From assembly GCA_019359835.1 (NCBI GenBank), contig CM033327.1, positions 34,981,288 through 35,045,287 of the forward strand: 64,000 nt of DNA, read 5' to 3'. Under the pieces are notes generated by a model. That model was given only the letters and a program-made list of their open reading frames with translations. It was not told the DNA's origin and ran no database searches. Below, piece by piece: positions 61,221-64,000 of this stretch. This DNA comes from Pharus latifolius. Its lineage: Eukaryota > Streptophyta > Magnoliopsida > Poales > Poaceae. Both the position numbers and the translations under genes were made by a program. Position 1 is the stretch's first letter. Each line of letters starts with the position of its first letter.

Positions 61221-64000
61221 GTGGTTGCCCATATTCTCTTGGATGTACCACTTTTCCGCACGTGCTCGTTGATCTTTTCATCCAATTTGAAAAGACTCTC
61301 GTGTGCCACTGCAGATGGTTGTCACCTTCCTCTCCTAAATCACATCATCACGTAGTGGTTCTTCTCGTTGAAGACCAAGTCTTCAACATATGGTACTATG
61401 GTATCTGGCTCATCATCCAACATTGAAGGCTTGAAGAGTTTGAGGTGCTCAACATTGACAACCGAGTGAATATCCATGTAGGGAGGTAACTCGAGCTGAC
61501 ACGCATTAGTACCAACTTTCTGCAAAATCCGAAAAGGACCATAATGGATGGGTTTAAGCTTTTTACCTTCACCTTTAGGTCTATCCTTACTTAGATGTAA
61601 CCAGACCATATCGCCTTCTTGAAATTGAGCATCAACTCGGTGTTGATCATGTCGCGCCTTGTACTTGAGTTGAGCGTTCAGCAAGTTCTATTCAATTTCA
61701 CCATGGAGCTATTGAATACCATCCAGGAACTTTTGTGCTCGATCCTGATCAGTGACTTCCTTGTTGTTCTACACTGAGGTAGGGATCACAAACTCCATGT
61801 CTAATGGACTCTATGATAGAAATCCCAAATAGACCTCAAACGGCGACTTTCCGGTCGAACCATGCATTGCTCGATTAAAAGCAAACTACAGGTGTGCTAT
61901 GCTTTCATCCTAGGTCTTCGGATGCTTAGAGTTAAAGCCCCTCAAGAGATGAACGACTGTTTGATTTACCACCCGGTTTGACCATCAGCTTGAGGATGAA
62001 AAGCATTACTCCTCTTTAGCTTTGTATCCATCATCATCTAGAGCGATCGCCAAAAGTGACTAAGGAACCGGGTATCACGATCAGACACAATAGAAGTCAC
62101 CAATCCGAAATGTGTTCAAACATGTTAAAAGAATACCCGAGCTGTCTCTTCTCCCATGATAGTCTTTCGACAAGGTATGAGAATGATCATTTTGGAGAAC
62201 TGATTAACGACCACAAAAAGATAGTCATTGCCACGTTGGGTCTTAGGCAATCCTCCCAAGAAATCCATGGATATTCTTTCCCATGGTCGCGATGGAATTG
62301 GCAAAGGAGTGTACAAACCTAATTTACGGTTTTCCAGATTCGAGATTCTGCAAAGACCACAGCCTTGAATAAAACTAGCCACATCTTGCTGCATATGCGG
62401 CCAGAACACATCTCGATGAAGATTTTGCAAAGTCTTTGTAACCCCAAAGTGACCAGCAACCTTCGATGTGTGCGCTTCTCGCAGCCATGGAATTCGAGGT
62501 GCTCCACGAGGTATACAAAGTAAATTGCCCTTGTACAAGAGTCCTTCTCACTGAAGAAACTCTATTGTTTTCCTTGTTTCGAGCTCAGCCAGTGCTGATT
62601 GAAAATCAGGATCTGCACTGTACATTGTGGCATAGTCATCATGACGTGAGGGCTCGATCTGCATAAACACTGATAAGCAGAGGGTCGTAACTGGTGGTCG
62701 CGACAACATGTCAGCCAGTTTATTGTGTATGCCCTTCTTGTACTTAATCCCATATTGAACTGTTGTAGATACGAACATCCACTTCATATTTCGAGCTTGT
62801 TGTAGCTTCGATTTAGTTTACAAATATTGCAAAGGTTGGTGGTCGGTGTGGACAACAGTCTCTTTACCCAAAAGGTAACACTGCTAATGTTTTACGGCCT
62901 AATGCAGTGCACACAACTCTTTGTCGTAAGTTGGATAGTCCTTCTGAGCTCCCTGCAATAATTCGGAGAGATATGCTACTAGTCGATCTTCTTGTATGAG
63001 CACAGCGCCCATTGCATAACCTGAGGCATCAGTTTCTAGCTCAAATGGCTTCTGTAGATTCGGCAAAGCTAACACAGGAGCTTCACTGATCTTCTTCTTC
63101 AGCAAGAGAAATGTGTCTTCATGTTTCGCTATCCACTCGAACTTCTGGTTGATCCTGGTTAACGCATGCAACGGAGAAGCCACTATCGAGAAGTGTCTTA
63201 TGAACTTCCTAAGGTACTGGCATGCTCCCACAAAACTGTGCACTTCTGTAACTGTTCGCAGTCACGGCCACTCGCGAATCACTTTTACCTTATCAGGGTC
63301 GATTTGCAACGTACCGTTGCCAACCACGAATTCCAGGTACAGTAGAGTTTGTTGGCCGAACTCGCACTTCTTACGGTTGAGGCGAAGTCGATGTTGCCAA
63401 AGATAGTCAAACACCTTTTCAACATGAATGAGGTGCTCGCTCCACGAATGACTATAAACCAGCATGTCATCGAGGTAAACGATCACAAAGTCATTGATGA
63501 ACTGTCACAACATGTCATTCATGAGACACATGAAAGTAGCCAGGGCATTACAAAGGCCAAAGGCATGACCAGCCATTCGAACAGACCTTGTCGTGTTTTG
63601 AATGCGGTTTTCCAAGTATCCTCCGCTCGGATGCTGACTTGATGATACCCTGATTTTAGATCCAATTTCTGGAAGACAGCAGCATGCTTCAAGTGGTCTA
63701 GCAGGTCGTCAATACGAGGAAGGGGGTACCAGTTCTTGATGGTGATCTTGTTCAATGCTCAGCAGTCGATGCACATACGCCAAGTCCCATCTTTCTTTGG
63801 CACTAACACCATAGGAGATCCACAAGGTGAACTTTTTGGTTGAATGACACCATCTTTCAACAACTCACCAAGTTGTCTTTTGATCTCTTCATTCTCCAAT
63901 ACCGAGTTGTCATACATACTCAGATTGGGAAGTGTCGCATCGGACATGAGTTGAATTTCGTGCTCGACTGGATGTTCGGTTGATGACCCTGGGTACTTTT
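61221..64000 (-). pseudogene. Copy U pol (C family): integrase, RNase H, RT; runs off the window
   Basis: On the minus strand from the right edge: RT (WRMCIDC, LPRIDDLLDHLKHAAVFQKLDLKSGYHQVSI, VYLDDMLVYSHSW near 63450). RNase H is next (FELETDASGYAMGAVLIQEDRLVAYLSELLQGAQKDY; GIHNKLADMLSRPP). The integrase follows: zinc part HTSKVAGHFGVTKTLQNLHRDVFW and CGLCRIS, core SMDFLGGLPKTQRGNDYLFVVVNQF (the usual Asp before Q-F is Asn). A C-terminal block (GDMVWLHLSKDRPKGEGKKLKP) is uninterrupted here, unlike C1. Frameshifts near 61350, 62120 and 62540 are visible. Confidence 0.85.

Overview
This window is repeat-rich plant nuclear DNA with no convincing host gene. It is a nest of LTR retrotransposons, the kind of sequence found in heterochromatin of a medium or large angiosperm genome. 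Several lines of evidence point to a flowering plant: an initiator-tRNA-Met primer site, Tat-lineage Ty3/gypsy polyproteins, Sirevirus-type Ty1/copia LTRs, and GT-AG introns. The species cannot be named from the sequence.

Five families are present, labelled here for convenience. T1 is an AT-richer Tat-type gypsy family (copies Z, W, V, X). T2 is a GC-rich Tat-type gypsy family (copies A and Y, plus an LTR fragment). C is a second gypsy family, chromovirus-like (one near-complete copy, one solo LTR, an LTR scrap, and copy U at the right edge). S is a Sirevirus-like copia family (one deletion derivative, one solo LTR). Two stretches resemble hAT-type ends.

Layout. 1-674 holds unassigned DNA and a hAT-like end. 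Copy Z (T1, minus strand) runs from about 675 to 28706. It is split by copy C1 (6901-26282, duplication AGTAA), which is itself split by copy A (7887-21691, duplication TAACC). Z sits in the gag of copy W (28707-29662). Next comes a composite of LTR scraps (29663-30583). Unassigned single-copy-looking DNA follows (30584-33654) and contains a long foldback. Copy V (T1, minus strand) runs from 33655 past the right edge. It is interrupted by a C-family solo LTR (39455-39971, duplication AGAGC), by a hybrid X/Y element (40351-58693), and by U (from about 60676). The Y half contains a Sirevirus derivative (45896-51263, duplication GGATG) and a Sirevirus solo LTR (52337-53892).

How the genes work together. 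Each Tat-type element carries gag, protease, RT, RNase H and integrase on one strand. A separate multi-exon gene lies on the opposite strand between pol and the 3' LTR. In T2 this antisense gene has a TATA box, two introns with conserved position and phase, a conserved stop and a candidate poly(A) signal. In T1 the protease and RT reading frames are separated by one in-frame UAG shared by three different copies. One of those is otherwise open for 929 codons before and about 290 after. These two features are the most interesting content of the window. Nearly all coding copies are broken, mostly by changes that fit cytosine deamination, frameshifts in G runs, and nested insertion.
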